Shown: piece by piece, positions 31,923 through 43,663 of the stretch
How positions within the stretch are numbered: position 1 is the first letter of the stretch
Layout: every line of letters begins with the position of its first letter
From: Microcyclosporella mali
Taxonomy: Eukaryota; Ascomycota; Dothideomycetes; Mycosphaerellales; Mycosphaerellaceae
Direction of reading: 5' to 3'
DNA: 64,000 nt
Assembly (NCBI GenBank): GCA_002785985.1
Contig: NHNU01000026.1
Span: forward strand, 1 to 64,000
Notes under the pieces: model-generated
What the model was told of the DNA's origin: nothing
Database searches by the model: none
What the model saw: only the letters and a program-made list of their open reading frames with translations
Translations under genes and position numbers: made by a program

Positions 31923-32772
31923 TTTGCTGAAGAACGTCGAATTGATCAGAGTAGTTCTTTGGTCGAGTTGAAGTTGGAGGGGCGACCTGGAGCTTTTCCG
32001 TGGCTCTATCTTTCTCCGCGGCTTGCTCTACAGATTTGGGCTTGGTAACGACTGACTTCTGAATTGATAGTCAGACGCAACGAAGATATATCCACAAGGC
32101 ATCTCTTCTCGGAGTACTTCGACGTTTGAGCCTATGTCCTACAGGCGGGGTCTTCCTCCGATGGCGGTACTTGCTGCGCTCCGCTTCACGTGTCCACGTT
32201 CTAGTAGGCAATTCCTAGCGAACTATATCCAGCATTTACATCTTCCACTTTCTTGTTCGTGCCAACGAGCTATGGTGACGCAGAACGCGGCTCTGCCACC
32301 GCGCAAGATACTGAGCTGGATGAGTCATTGATACAATGTCGAGACATGTACGGAGGCGAAACACCGTAGCTCGGTCCCGCAAGACAGGCTGATTGGCTGT
32401 ATGAGGTGAAGCTGTGCTCCTTCTCTAAGCTATCGGAGTCTATTATAAAGCAAACGACCCCAACGTTCAGCTCCTTACGGTCTGCAGTATACCTGGAACA
32501 CTGCAGTTCGGCTTGTGCCGCTGCGTAAAACTGCAAGGATGCACTGAGGAGATTACCTTGGATCGTCCTGAAGAAACAGAGTGCGCGTAGGAGATACCCG
32601 TAGCGAAAGACAACTCACCCCGGCAGCCAACACCCTCCCCTCCCCAGCATTCCCTTGGTACCCAGGATCGCATGTACGGCCACTTCTAGCTCTCTCCCTT
32701 GCTATCCACTGCCAGACCAGACGATACCCCGAACAATAGCCATCACTTCAGCGCATCTCCGAAGGCTGCAAT
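31923..32772. promoter_or_regulatory. Divergent intergenic region
   Basis: 850 bp separate the starts of the SnoaL-like gene and the Zn2Cys6 regulator, so both promoters lie here. The regulator side has a CT-rich stretch near 32690. No specific operator could be assigned. Confidence 0.4.
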
Positions 32773-35592
32773 ATGCCCGGTGAAAGCCTCCAAACGAGCG
32801 AGTCAAGTCCGGAAGCGCAGCAGGCGTTGAACAACCTCGCCAACGGCGCCCACCTCAAACAAAAACGAGCGCGCTCCCAGCTCAGCTGCATACCATGTCG
32901 ACAGGGTAAGCTGAAGTGCAATCGCGCCCAGGCACCCGCTTGCGATCAATGCATCAAGCGCAACCGCGAGTCGTCATGCCTATACGTCCCGCCGCCAGCC
33001 AAGCAGAAGCCCGCGCAGAACGTCAAGGGTCGCATTCGGCAGCTGGAGACTCTAGTCGTAGACTTGATGAACCAACAGAACAACAGACCATCCAACAGCC
33101 CTGATACATCGCGAAAGGAGAAGGATCATGGTAGTCAGAATCTGAGGATTGCAGAGAGCGAAGGCAGATCAGTGTCTTTCTCACAACCAACACCTCCCAG
33201 CGACAACGAGTCGAGTCCACTGGGCACCGTCTCATCGGCAGAGGGCCAGGATGATGTCGATGGCGCGACCAGACCTTTCGGCCAGATGAAGATAAGTCGA
33301 GACTCCATCAGCTACGTCGGCGACACGCATTGGCAGGCGATACTCAACGGCATCTCGGAGCTCAAGAGAGATCTAGGCGATGATGAAGAGCCGGAGGGTG
33401 ACGCTATTGAGGCAGACTCCACCAATATTTACAGCAGTGCTTGGAACAGCATCCCGCTGAACGAGCTACCAAACGCCGCAATGGGAGGCCCGCAGCCAGC
33501 CGCGAATACTGGCTTGGGCTTCATGTTGGGAACTTCATCCGCAGCCACACGCGAACAGCTCATCGCGTCTGTGCCAGAAAAGAAAGTGGCTGATCGTCTG
33601 CTCAGTCTGTGGTTCAATTCGCCCGACCCTTTCAAGCCCATCATACACGCGCCCACGTTCCAAGACGAATATCGGCGGTTTTGGCGAAGTCCCAAGGACA
33701 TGCCAACCATGTGGCTAGGCCTGCTGTTCTCGATCCTGAGTCTGGCCGCGTCGTTTGGCCTCCGCGACAGTGATCCTAATAGTTCCAGTGCCAAGGCAAT
33801 TCTTGCGGATGTCAACAAATATCACACCTTCGCCGCTTCGGCTGCGGTGCTGGCCGACTTCACGAAACCCAAGCAGTATACCATCGAATGTCTGATCCTA
33901 TATTCAGCGGGCCTGCGGAGTAACGACGCCTTCGTGAATGTCTGGTTGATGATCGGTCTTGTTGCGAGGCTCGCGCTGCGAATGGGATATCACCGAGATC
34001 CCGGAGGGTACCCTGCAATATCGACCTTCCACGGCGAGATGCGAAGGAGAGTGTGGGCAATCATAAGTATGATCGATGTGCTGATCTCCTTCCAGCTGGG
34101 GTTGCCCTCGATGGTAAAGACAATTCTGTCTGACACACAACCGCCTCGGAATCTCCTTGATCGGGACTTCAACGTCGACACCAAAGTGCTGCCGGCAGGT
34201 AGGGGAATAGATGAGCTAACGCCTTCTTCATATACCCGTGCGAAGCTACGAATCGTGAGGATATTTGCGGATGCCGCTGAGATGAGCCACGCCACAATCC
34301 CTCCAACCCATGAAGAAACAATGATGCTGGATCGCAAACTCGAGGAAGCGAAAGCCTGCGTCCCACCACTGCTGCAGATGCCGGACATCAGCGAGCTCGT
34401 AACAGATCCCGCAGAGCAACTGATGTGTCGTTTCAACCTGGACTTGCTCTATCTCAAGACGAAGACTGTCCTGCATCGGAGGTATATGGAGAAGCCGTTC
34501 GCTCAGCTGACGGCCCACGAACAAACAATGGGTATCGGGCAGAGTCGAAAGACGTGTATTGACTGTGCCTTGCGTGTACTTCGGCATCATCACACTATCT
34601 ACAATGCGAGTCAGTCAGGGGGACAGCTGGAGAGTGTCAAGTGGTACATGGGATCGATTTCCACGCACGATTTCCTGCTCGCGGCCATGGTCATTTGCCT
34701 CGAGCTCTCCCAGCAGATTGGTAGCGATTCTGCTGCGCTGAACCCGGGTGGCATACTATGTCCACAACGCGCTGCTATGATGGATGCACTTGAAAAAAGC
34801 CAGAGGATCTGGAGCGATGCGAGTGGACGCAAGAAGAAGCCGGTACAGTTTGTCGCTCGAGATGAGCTGAACAAAGGCGAGCACCTTTTCGACGAGACAG
34901 AGAAAGCCGGCAAGGCTATGGCAGTCATGCTTCAGAAAGTCAAAGAAAGATTTCCAGCACAAGCGAAGGCGCTGGCGCAATTCAACGGTGAAGAGCCTGC
35001 GACAACCACGGCATATGATGTCGGAGAGATGGCAGGCATACCCACTCCCATGTACACCTCAGAGGGTGGGAACGTGCGGAATTTCGGTGGAGTCGTCTCC
35101 TTCCACGAATGGGGAAACATGAATGGCGTTCCCGATGGCCTGGATATGCATGGTGCCACGATATCCGAGGTGCCTTCACTCTCGTCGAACGCCAACTCGA
35201 ATGACTCCTCGCCTAACCAGGGCACAATGGCTGACTTCTCCATGATCGGTGATATGATCGATATGCCTGTCAACATCGACTGGGAGATGTTTGATCATGG
35301 ACTACATACCAAGGCTGCGCCGACATTTACGGATGGAATGCCCTCGGAAGAGGATTTGATGATGCAAAATATGACTGCGTACAGCAATGTCACGCCCGGC
35401 AATGCGCTCGTAGGCGGAGGCACAGGACCCGCGGGCAGTGGACCTCAGGCGTTCCCGGGGACTTGGATGTTGGAAGATGTCAATTACGATATGGGCAACA
35501 TGGATAATTATGGCGGCGATCAGAACTCGTTTGGGGCTCAAGGTCAAACGGCACAGAAGCCTGGAGACAGCTGGAGGGACTGGGAGGTATGA
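32773..35592 (+). CDS. Zn2Cys6 fungal transcription factor
   Basis: 939 residues, single exon, ATG at 32773. The binuclear zinc cluster uses Cys39, 42, 49, 57, 60 and 69 (spacing 2-6-7-2-8) and is preceded by basic residues KQKRAR. A linker and short dimerisation helix (GRIRQLETLVVDLM, about 86-99) follow. The fungal-specific regulatory domain spans about 275-560 and includes LALRMGYHRDP and RRRVWAIISMIDVL. The C-terminal 200 residues are Asn/Gly/Met-rich and acidic, as expected for an activation region. Such proteins are nuclear activators or repressors. The regulon cannot be inferred, as no pathway gene lies beside it. Confidence 0.9.
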   Translation: MPGESLQTSESSPEAQQALNNLANGAHLKQKRARSQLSCIPCRQGKLKCNRAQAPACDQCIKRNRESSCLYVPPPAKQKPAQNVKGRIRQLETLVVDLMNQQNNRPSNSPDTSRKEKDHGSQNLRIAESEGRSVSFSQPTPPSDNESSPLGTVSSAEGQDDVDGATRPFGQMKISRDSISYVGDTHWQAILNGISELKRDLGDDEEPEGDAIEADSTNIYSSAWNSIPLNELPNAAMGGPQPAANTGLGFMLGTSSAATREQLIASVPEKKVADRLLSLWFNSPDPFKPIIHAPTFQDEYRRFWRSPKDMPTMWLGLLFSILSLAASFGLRDSDPNSSSAKAILADVNKYHTFAASAAVLADFTKPKQYTIECLILYSAGLRSNDAFVNVWLMIGLVARLALRMGYHRDPGGYPAISTFHGEMRRRVWAIISMIDVLISFQLGLPSMVKTILSDTQPPRNLLDRDFNVDTKVLPAGRGIDELTPSSYTRAKLRIVRIFADAAEMSHATIPPTHEETMMLDRKLEEAKACVPPLLQMPDISELVTDPAEQLMCRFNLDLLYLKTKTVLHRRYMEKPFAQLTAHEQTMGIGQSRKTCIDCALRVLRHHHTIYNASQSGGQLESVKWYMGSISTHDFLLAAMVICLELSQQIGSDSAALNPGGILCPQRAAMMDALEKSQRIWSDASGRKKKPVQFVARDELNKGEHLFDETEKAGKAMAVMLQKVKERFPAQAKALAQFNGEEPATTTAYDVGEMAGIPTPMYTSEGGNVRNFGGVVSFHEWGNMNGVPDGLDMHGATISEVPSLSSNANSNDSSPNQGTMADFSMIGDMIDMPVNIDWEMFDHGLHTKAAPTFTDGMPSEEDLMMQNMTAYSNVTPGNALVGGGTGPAGSGPQAFPGTWMLEDVNYDMGNMDNYGGDQNSFGAQGQTAQKPGDSWRDWEV

Positions 35593-36364
35593 TGGTACTT
35601 GATGTTATGGTTTCATACGTGCAATGATGAACACGATGATGATGATGGTGATGATGACCGACACAACAATCTCAATACTCATGAGAGGTCTGGAATTCAA
35701 TGTCATAGTATTCATATGCCTCTGATGATTGTCACACATATCGTAGTATCGTCACGTGTGAGACATTGACAACGCATCTCACGATTCGTCCTATGTACAT
35801 ATATGTAGTCGCTGACCAGCGGCACCATCGCCGCTTCTTCACCAAATGACGTGCCAGCGCGACTTGCTACTCACTTACACTTTTAGGCTACTTTCCCCCT
35901 CCATCATCAACACGAAAGACTGCACATGTATCTGTCGCACCGCGGATCCTCACAGTAGCACGTGCACATATCGTAGGTCCTGTAGACGACATCTACAACT
36001 TGGCCCATTCATCATTCCTATTTCCTCCTTTGCCATGATTGACAGCGAGTTGCGGCTTGACGACAACTACTAATAAATTTAACGGCTGGTCGACGCCCCA
36101 TGACTATCCCCACCACCACCACCACCACCACCACCACCACACAGCCTACCGCAGATCCTCTCTTCGCCCCGCTGCACGACGCCCGACCGCAGACAGCGTT
36201 GCCCAGCAGACAGCATCCCTGTGCCCGGCCTAGCCTCATCATATCGCAGAAGCGGCGTTGTGATTGGCCTCAAGTGGTCGGCAGGCAGGTGTTGCAGGTG
36301 TCGGAAGAATCGAAAGAATACCGGGATACCCCAGATACGATAACTCATACCCAGATAAGCGACC
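35593..36364. other. Intergenic region with simple repeats
   Basis: Contains a GAT-rich microsatellite at about 35634-35656 and the CAC repeat below. No gene is supported. Confidence 0.5.
36109..36141. repeat. (CAC)n microsatellite
   Basis: About ten and a half uninterrupted CAC units, about 220-255 bp upstream of the ATG at 36365. Likely in the promoter or 5' UTR of the downstream gene. Confidence 0.9.
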
Positions 36365-37893
36365 ATGGAGAAGCTCATCCTGCGAGGTATGTGGAGACCC
36401 TGGCAAGGGCTCGGATGCACTGCATGCCACTCCGCGCCCTGATTCGAGAGAGTTGCGAGAGTTTATCATAATGTGCCGTGCGCAGGAGTCATGTGGGGCG
36501 CAGACAGGATCCCTGACAGCGTATTTGAGAAGATGCCAGGCGGCTACTACAAGGCAAAGGAGGACAAGGAAGCCAAACAACAGGCACGCCAACACAAGAG
36601 TGAGGATATGAGGAAGCGAAGACATTCTCGTCGACGACACAGCGACGACAGCTACGAAGGCGATGATCGCCGTGGCCGACGAGATCGCGATGACGGATAC
36701 CGGTCTGATGGTGGCCATGAGCGTCGCTCGGACGCGAGCCGGTCTTATGATGGCGGCGACGATGATGGGAACTACGACTCGATTAACAACAGACCTCGGC
36801 GGCAGAGAAGCAGAGTCGACCTGTATCGCAACAACGACCATCATCGTTCTCAGCCGCATCGCAATGGAGAGCCGCGGGTCGATGGCCTCTTCTCTTACCA
36901 CGACGGCGTAGTCGTCCCACCGACGAACTTTGACGAAGCTGGTCCTCCGCGTGGTGCACCTCCAACTGCGTCCTCCAGCTCGCAATATGCGTCAACGTCT
37001 TACCCCCCGACTTTGAGCGGTAGTATACATTCTCAGCAGGGCCAGTATCCACCTCCGAATGCCGCCCACCGTTCCACCTCGACTCTGCGTGGAGGCCTCG
37101 CAACTGGCTACGTCCCGTATGCTGACATTTATGGCGGACCAAAATACCAGGCGCCACCTCCGTCCATTTCCGACACAGGTTCTGTGCAGCCGAACGAGAT
37201 GAATCAAGTCGCTCCACCGGTCGCCAGACAGCCATACAACCAGAATCCACTCGCTCAGGAAGCACCGATGGGAGCCCAACCTGCTTACCTACCAGACCCA
37301 TCCTGGAACGCACGCCAGCACAACGACGAGTACGACAGCAGACAGACTCAGCGTGACGATGTACACAACGACAGACGTCGCAACGAAGACGGCTCCGAGA
37401 CCGAGCGCGAATACTCACGCTCACCACCACGACGTCGACATTCCACCCGGGACGGACGCAGCAGGTATAGCGATCGCGCGAAGTCGCATGGCAGAGGTAA
37501 GTCAGGCATCCGGGCTGCAGTCGATACATCTGAGCGAGGGATGGGCTACAGTGCAGTGGGAGCCTTGGCTGGAGGTCTCGTTGGTAGTGAGCTGGGGAAG
37601 GGCCTCATTCCCACTGCGATAGGGTCGGCCTTGGGTGCAATTGGTGCTAATGCTTTCCAAGCTAGGGAGAGGTATGTCGACCCTCGCGCTCATAAGCAGT
37701 CGAAGCCACAACCACCGAGGTAAGATTCAACACAGCCTTCGCGCTGGTGTGGCCGTTCATGCAAATGAGTTTGCCCCGAAGTGGATCCTCTCACGATGCT
37801 AATGTTGGTTTCTATAGGAAGAAAGAAGAGCGGCGGCAATCTGCGTATGTGAAGGACGACCGCAGACGGGACGATGGGTACTACTCGGTGTAG
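36365..37893 (+). CDS. Arg-rich glycine-zipper protein
   Basis: A three-exon model closes exactly. Exon 1 is 36365-36386 (MEKLILR), joined through a 99-nt intron to exon 2 (36486-37719), then through a 98-nt intron to exon 3 (37818-37893), giving 443 residues. The N-terminal third is rich in Arg, Asp and Ser (RRHSRRRHSDD), the middle is Pro/Tyr-rich, and residues about 360-400 form a glycine zipper (GALAGGLVGSELGKG) that could pack into a membrane. The tail is basic (KKEERRQSAYVKDD). Similar layouts are common in Pezizomycotina proteins of unknown role. No catalytic domain is present. Confidence 0.75.
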
Positions 37894-38137
37894 CAGGTAA
37901 GCGTCTCTCCATTTAGTGTTGATGAGATGATATTGATCGAGAAAATCCAGCCCCGCAAGTATCCATACCCCTGACTTGACATGAGGAAACGATTCTCCTA
38001 CGACTTACGACACAACTGATCGGCATACACTTCATAAGCGACTGTGTTAAAGCGAGCGAGCGAGTGATTAAGCTTCGACTTTGGGAAGATGGACCTTTTC
38101 TTCACTTGAACGAAGATACGTTCACCTACGAGTTGAA

Positions 38138-39853
38138 TCAATGCCCACTACCAGGTTTTTTCATCAGCTTCTCCGCCCTCCCAACCCAATCCGCCCCCAC
38201 AGACTCTAAGCTCCTTTTCAACTCCCTCTCAACGATCTCTTTCACCCTGGTCGTCTTCTGCTCTTCTGTCTCGCCCTGTGGATCTTCCCTCCAGTAGCGC
38301 CCGATGACACACGTATTCCTCGTACTGGGTATGCGCAACACGTCTTGCTCTGGCTCGAATCCCACTTCCCTCGCAAGACTGGAGACGTAGGAGCAGAGGG
38401 TCGCATAAGCTGATGGCATTTTCTTTTGATCCTCTGTGCGGCGTTTGAGGGAGCCGGTTTCTGCTGCCTGGCTCCTCTTGTGATCTCCTCCTTCTTCAGT
38501 GGTGCTTTCCAGTGCACGAGGTTTGTCCTCTTTGATCCCTCTCGTGGTCGCAGGAGCTCGAAACCTAGCGCCGGAGAGATCGTGGCTGCAGCACGGGATG
38601 GCGATGAAAGGGGAAGAGTTAAGGTAGGCGAGCAGGGGTGTCCAGGCTGTCAGTTCGTCTGCGTGGTTGGAGATGATGAACGTTCCGGGTGGGAAGAGGC
38701 CAGAATGCCATTTCTCGTCTTGCTCGATTGTCCGGGATGGAAGGACGGACGGGATGAGGATTTGCTGCGTCAGGTGCTTTTGGACAGATTCGGGGAATAT
38801 CGACCACGTCTTCCGTTGACGTGCGTCGAAGCCAGAGCCAGGATAACCTTCGGAGAGGAGGATGTACACCAGGAGACCATTCCCGCAACCGATGTCCACG
38901 AAACCTGGGAAAGAACGCTTCTCATCCTGTGCTTGCTCCCTGTCAGTCGCCTGATACATGTCCCGCCAGAGCTCGATCAGGAAAGCCGCGATGCCGATAT
39001 CTTCGAAAACGTGCTTGCCTGGGTCCGTGACTTCCACCCACTGCTCGGAGAGTTTCTTGCCGTACTCCATCTTGAGACGGGTGTAGGTGTTCTGGTAGCG
39101 AGACTGCGGGATGATCTGATCGTGGTGCACGCGTTTCTGGTAGCCGAGGAGTTGGCCTTGGCCGTGTTTGTGGAGCGTGGAGAGGAGGTGGAGGGCAGTG
39201 CGGTGGAGTTTCGGAGAGAGGACTTGTGGCTCGGAGGATGGAAATGGAAGATAGAGAAGAGTGAGAGAGCCCGGGTTCGAGTTGTGTAGGAAGGCAAGCT
39301 GGGAGACTGAGGGATGGTAGAAGGGAATCTCATCCTCTCGATCGATGTGTGGAATGTAGACGACCAGATTCGTCTCTCCGCCGCTGGTGCCATTATCCTG
39401 GTGGCAGCGTAGAAAGTGACAGCTTTGCGCAATCGGTCTATCTAGCTTTGGGTTCCTTGGGACTAACAACCTGACCATCGTCCTTTCCACTTCGAAACCT
39501 GGCCATTTCTCTGGTACTCGGGGTTGGAGTTCTGCTTTGAGACTTTTCCGCAGGATTTGAGCGGGATCCCTCTCGCTGTCGTAGAGGACGTCTGCTCGAA
39601 AGAGGTGGCTGGATGTGAGGTTGGGGTTGTTGACCAGATTTAGCATGACACTGTCGAATATGTCCGCTGGAAAAGTGCAGGGACATGATAGCACGGCGAG
39701 CCAGAGTTCGGAAGGGAGGGCGATGGGGAGGGAGATGCCGGCGGGTTCTATGGGTTGAAACAGAGGCTTTGATCTGCCTTCGTCCTTGGGGTTCCCATGT
39801 GCATGTTCCAATTCCTCCTTGGCCTTCGGTATCACATTGTCTGAAGTATACAT
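38138..39853 (-). CDS. TRM44: tRNA (uracil-2'-O)-methyltransferase Trm44
   Basis: 571 residues, single exon, ATG at 39853. The SAM-binding motif FVDIGCGNGLLVYILLSEG lies at about 318-336. It is followed by GSGFDAR, the FIISNHADELTAWTPLLA segment and FIAIPCCSHDLSGARF, all characteristic of Trm44. Upstream is the family element HVFEDIGIAAFLIELW. In yeast the enzyme makes 2'-O-methyluridine at position 44 of tRNA-Ser in the cytosol. The C-terminal region includes NTCVIGRYW and a charged helix. Confidence 0.92.
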   Translation of the reverse strand: MYTSDNVIPKAKEELEHAHGNPKDEGRSKPLFQPIEPAGISLPIALPSELWLAVLSCPCTFPADIFDSVMLNLVNNPNLTSSHLFRADVLYDSERDPAQILRKSLKAELQPRVPEKWPGFEVERTMVRLLVPRNPKLDRPIAQSCHFLRCHQDNGTSGGETNLVVYIPHIDREDEIPFYHPSVSQLAFLHNSNPGSLTLLYLPFPSSEPQVLSPKLHRTALHLLSTLHKHGQGQLLGYQKRVHHDQIIPQSRYQNTYTRLKMEYGKKLSEQWVEVTDPGKHVFEDIGIAAFLIELWRDMYQATDREQAQDEKRSFPGFVDIGCGNGLLVYILLSEGYPGSGFDARQRKTWSIFPESVQKHLTQQILIPSVLPSRTIEQDEKWHSGLFPPGTFIISNHADELTAWTPLLAYLNSSPFIAIPCCSHDLSGARFRAPATTRGIKEDKPRALESTTEEGGDHKRSQAAETGSLKRRTEDQKKMPSAYATLCSYVSSLAREVGFEPEQDVLRIPSTRNTCVIGRYWREDPQGETEEQKTTRVKEIVERELKRSLESVGADWVGRAEKLMKKPGSGH

Positions 39854-40348
39854 TAGTCTTCTAGCTCGTCGAGACGAAGGAGAGTTCGAATCACACTCTT
39901 TGCAGAATTCTCAATCATTTGGCAATTGGAGTTGGACTGTGCATCTTCAGTCATTGGGAACTATCGAGCAATATCGCTGGCTTTGGCAATTGGGGAAATT
40001 GATTGATGCGTGTCACGAAGTCGAAGATGAAGGACGAAGTGGAGGATGCAGTACAAGCCTAGTGGCTTGGCAAGTACGACCTGATGATCACATGCAAGCA
40101 AGTGTGGCCGCGCTTTTGGGAGTGCGACATTTGAAGCAGATATGGAGCTAAACAGACACCAATACGGATGCTTCCTTATCGCACCAGCAAGAAAGAGCTC
40201 TAGCAGACTGTGAAGAACGACATGACCACGCCTTCACTCGGCACTTGTCACTATGCCTGTTCCATTGCTGTCTATCCAAGTCCTAAAGACCCAAGCCTCT
40301 ATCAATTCTGTCTCATGCTACGTCTTGCCCGTCTGACATGACTGCCTC
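39854..40348. other. Intergenic gap
   Basis: Promoter region of TRM44 and 3' flank of GNA1 (both minus strand). A TTCGAATC word near 39883 was considered as a tRNA B box but has no matching stems. Confidence 0.5.
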
Positions 40349-40960
40349 TCACGCCTTGTCATAGTAATGGGCCATTTCCAGACCCGCCCTCTTGAACCCA
40401 CACTTGACATAAAAGCCCTCGTTGGCTTCTGAACAGTCCAGGATGGTCTTATAGCACCCTACCTTCTCAGCAACATAATCTAACGCCTGGATGATCCTCA
40501 ATCCTAGCTTCTTCCCCTGCTGGTCCTTGGCGACAGCAATATCCTCAATGTGCCCGACCAGACCCAGATGATGAATACTGCCAGCCAATCCCCTACATTA
40601 GCTTTTGCCCTTTATCCACACGAGCTTAACCATCACCATGCCTGGAAAGGCAACAACTTACAACTTCCTCTCCACAATCAGCGCTCCCGTGCCCACGATC
40701 TTCGCATCCCCATCGAGAATCACCAGAACGTGATAGCCGCCCGCACCACCGGCTCTCATGTGATCGAATTGGCCCTCAAACTCTTCTTGCGTGACATCGC
40801 CGACGTGGGTGAGCACGCGCAGCACATCGAGGAAGCCGTGGGAGAAGTCGGTGCGCGAGAGAGGGCGGATGGTGTAGCCGGATGGCAGGGCGGAGAGGAC
40901 CTGAGGCGAGATGAGATCGGGGGAGAAGAGGGCGTCGCTTGCGCTACCGTTGGTCGCCAT
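40349..40960 (-). CDS. GNA1: Glucosamine-6-phosphate N-acetyltransferase
   Basis: Exons 40960-40662 and 40577-40349 join in phase 2, turning ..VERK into FIHHLGLVGHIEDIAV, for 175 residues. The GNAT fold is clear: FDHMRAGGAGGYHVLVILD, IVGTGALIVERKFIHH, the acetyl-CoA loop DQQGKKLGLRII and the C-terminal YKTILDCSEANEGFYVKCGF. The enzyme acetylates glucosamine-6-phosphate, an essential cytosolic step toward UDP-GlcNAc for chitin, N-glycans and GPI anchors. Length and motif order match fungal Gna1. The in-frame ATG is at 40960; the open frame extends further upstream but is low complexity. Confidence 0.92.
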
Positions 40961-41547
40961 GTCGGCTGAATCATGCGACGACAGAAAGGACAGCTGTGGG
41001 AGGTGGTAAGAGGGGTTTTGATGGTGGTAGTGGAAATGGTAGGAGGACAGAAAAAGGGACAGATGGAGCACTTCAGCTGGCGGAAAGCGTGAGGAGGGAG
41101 CTTATGATGGGATAGGGCGGCAGTGAGGTGGCAGGACGATGGACGATGTGCAACACATAAGCACTATCTCAGTCTCAGCTGTGCCCGTCATGGTCGAAAT
41201 GCGACGACGCGGTCCGTTTGTTCTGTAGACTGCCGTGTATATTGGAGTACTGGAGCTTGCCCCGTGTTCTCGGGAGAGCTGCCGCCTTGTTCCTGCATTA
41301 CGCCAACTTCGCCCTAGGCCCCCTTTCACCATGTCTATTCCTGGCTTCGTATGTTCTGTATGCTTACTGCACGAGACAGGTATTATGCCCTAGCACGAGA
41401 GATTCTCCGAGCTTCGACCTTGTGTGTTGAATGATGATACTTCTGGGTAAGTATGTGCAATCTCTCCTTACTGAACATCATCCTGTGGCTTTGAGAGTAT
41501 ACACCAGAGTCTGTAGCTTATCTCGCTGTCGTTCATTAAGGTTGCAA
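40961..41547. other. Intergenic gap
   Basis: Upstream region of GNA1 and 3' flank of RIC8. Short frames only. Confidence 0.5.
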
Positions 41548-43148
41548 TCACTCTATCTCCTCGAATCGACCTTCATCAATAGCCTGCTCGACCGGGTTCT
41601 TGACATCCACGACACCAGTCGCCTTGAGCCGCTCAAATAGCACGAATAGCCTCTCCGCCTCGCGCTCCTTTTCTTCTTGAGTCATCTCTGATGTCCTGGG
41701 AGCGTCTCGATCTTCTGCATCCCATCTTTGTCCCGTGATGGGGTTGACATCTGCGCCACCCTTGGCCTCGGCACCGCTGTTGCTGCTCGCTTCAGCGGCG
41801 TTCGCTGGCATTTGAATGTTGTGACTCATCAGGAATCCTGATGCAAATCCGTATCCGATATTCTGAACAAACTTGGTGGCATCTTTGTCACTCATCTCGA
41901 ACAGGAGACTAGAGATATTATCTCGCAGCGTTGGCAAGTTCGGCGAGCAGGACAGTCGAAGTAGACGAGCCGAGAGCGTGTCGCCCTGTCCAAGAGGCTT
42001 ATCTCTGTCCTTTGGCTTTGGCAGCAGAAGCCAGCGCATCCATTGCTTCATTTGTGGTGTCGCGAGCTCGTACATACGGCGAATCAGGGTGCACAGTGGT
42101 GCTGCGGCTTGATCCAGCTCCTTCTCGGGTTGTTTGCGAATCGCCTCGTCGAAGATTGACGCGAGACGGTCCACGACCGACTCAGGGTCTGAATATGGAA
42201 AGAGTGGATTCGATCTCTTCTCAGGTCCAAGTGGCGTCTTCTTGACTGCTGCATCGAGATCCAGATTGAGTAAAGCGTTGAGAATGTAGGTTATTGGAGG
42301 TTGTAGAGGTGGTGCCGGCAGTGGAAGGTGCAGCAGAATGGTGATTAGCGGCTCGACTGAAGCAGTGAATCTCGGGATCTGCTCCTGGTAATAGTATGTT
42401 ATGTTGAACAGTAGCTTGAGAGTCTCGACCATGGCCATGTCTTGGATGGGCGAATTGATCGACTTTCTTCGCCCGGACTTCGCAAGATCCTTTGCATGTC
42501 GAAGAACGTGTTGGTTGATGCTATCGGCGAGATGGTGCTGATCGATCAGCGGGACGAAGTCGAGCTTGGTGTTGTAGGTCAAAAGGAAGAGTATTCGAGA
42601 GATCAGGAATTCATCGTCTCTGTCGTCGTTTCTGAGCCTCTCTGCAGCTTTTCGACCATAACCCAGGTCGACAAAGATCTGACGGCAGGACTCTTGGAGT
42701 AACAATGCGTTTGCAAGACATCTGAGAGCTTCCTTGGAGGTGCTGGAAACTTGCTGATCAAGGCCGTAACGCGAGAGGATTGATATACCCTTGCCCTCAT
42801 CAGCTTCGCAATCGACTACAGAGGTACCAGAGACGCACTTTATTTGTGAAAATGGGACCTGCGGTGTCAGGACTGCGGCCGAAGACTTTGACTTGTGCCA
42901 GCGTGTCTTCCTGCTCTGATGAAACGTATCAGTCTGACGGACCGCATGTGGACCAACATTCACCTACGCTTCACGCTAAGTTTCGCGCTTGCCAAGTTCT
43001 GCTCGAGTTGCTGTAGTAGCCGATCCACCTGGGCGAGGCCTAGGTGTAATGATCAGTCTCGCACGTGCGCGTGATCTGGCCATCTTGACGTACCTCGCGC
43101 TGCTTCTGCGCCCGAGGGAGCAGCACTCTGTGGGCGCATCGCCATCAT
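41548..43148 (-). CDS. RIC8: Synembryn Ric8, G-alpha chaperone/GEF
   Basis: Four exons (43148-43094, 43039-42968, 42915-42839, 42789-41548) give 481 residues with all phases matching. The splice between exons 2 and 3 uses donor GTAGGT. The N-terminal armadillo-like helices contain QVKVFGRSPDTAGPIFTNKGISILSRYGL, LRCLANALLLQ and LFNITYYYQEQIPRF, and the C-terminal part has SNPLFPYSDPE-like and NPITGQRWDAE elements typical of synembryns. Ric8 folds nascent heterotrimeric G-alpha subunits and promotes GDP release. In filamentous fungi it is needed for growth and conidiation. It is divergent from RIF1 across 515 bp. Confidence 0.9.
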
Positions 43149-43663
43149 GTTGAGCGTTTCAATATGGCACCACAGGGGAAAAGAAGGGAAAAGGAGGAGA
43201 GGGCGTGGCAGAATGGCGGGGAAAGAGAAGGGAAAGTGGCAATTGATCAGGTGTGTTCAGCAACAGGGACTACCTATGCGTGTACATGTGCTCTGGTACT
43301 GCGCTTTGCTGTGGCCGTGGTGATTATGATGAAAGACGGAGGTTGCACTGGATCAGCTGCTCTCCTCCGATGCTTGATCAACCGTGTGGCTCCATCGTTC
43401 TTGCTGTGATGAAGCTTCACTTCCTCCCCGCCTCCGACGGCTGCTTCCCTGATTGTCCACGCGGTGTTGAGCGCCGCTTACTTAAGCGAGCGGGCCTCGC
43501 CAGCCAACCACTTTACGCGTGAGGAAGTCGCGCCGGTGCACGTCCTCCCATCACGCGTTCCGCGACGTGCACTTCACAGGCCGCTCCGCTGCTTGCTTGC
43601 TCGTGTGAAGTCGACATGTCGCCGCGCTCTTGATGGGCATTTGGCTGGCTTCTGCGTTGCAAC
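43149..43663. promoter_or_regulatory. RIC8/RIF1 divergent promoter
   Basis: 515 bp between the two start codons. It includes a GA-rich tract near 43175-43235 and no supported gene. Both promoters must lie here. Confidence 0.45.

Noticed and set aside
36079..36242. His-rich and Gly/Val-rich frames over the CAC repeat
   Set aside because: They arise from the microsatellite itself and have no supporting flanking coding sequence.
39870..39900. TTCGAATC word resembling a tRNA B box
   Set aside because: No paired T-arm stem, anticodon arm or A box could be drawn around it.
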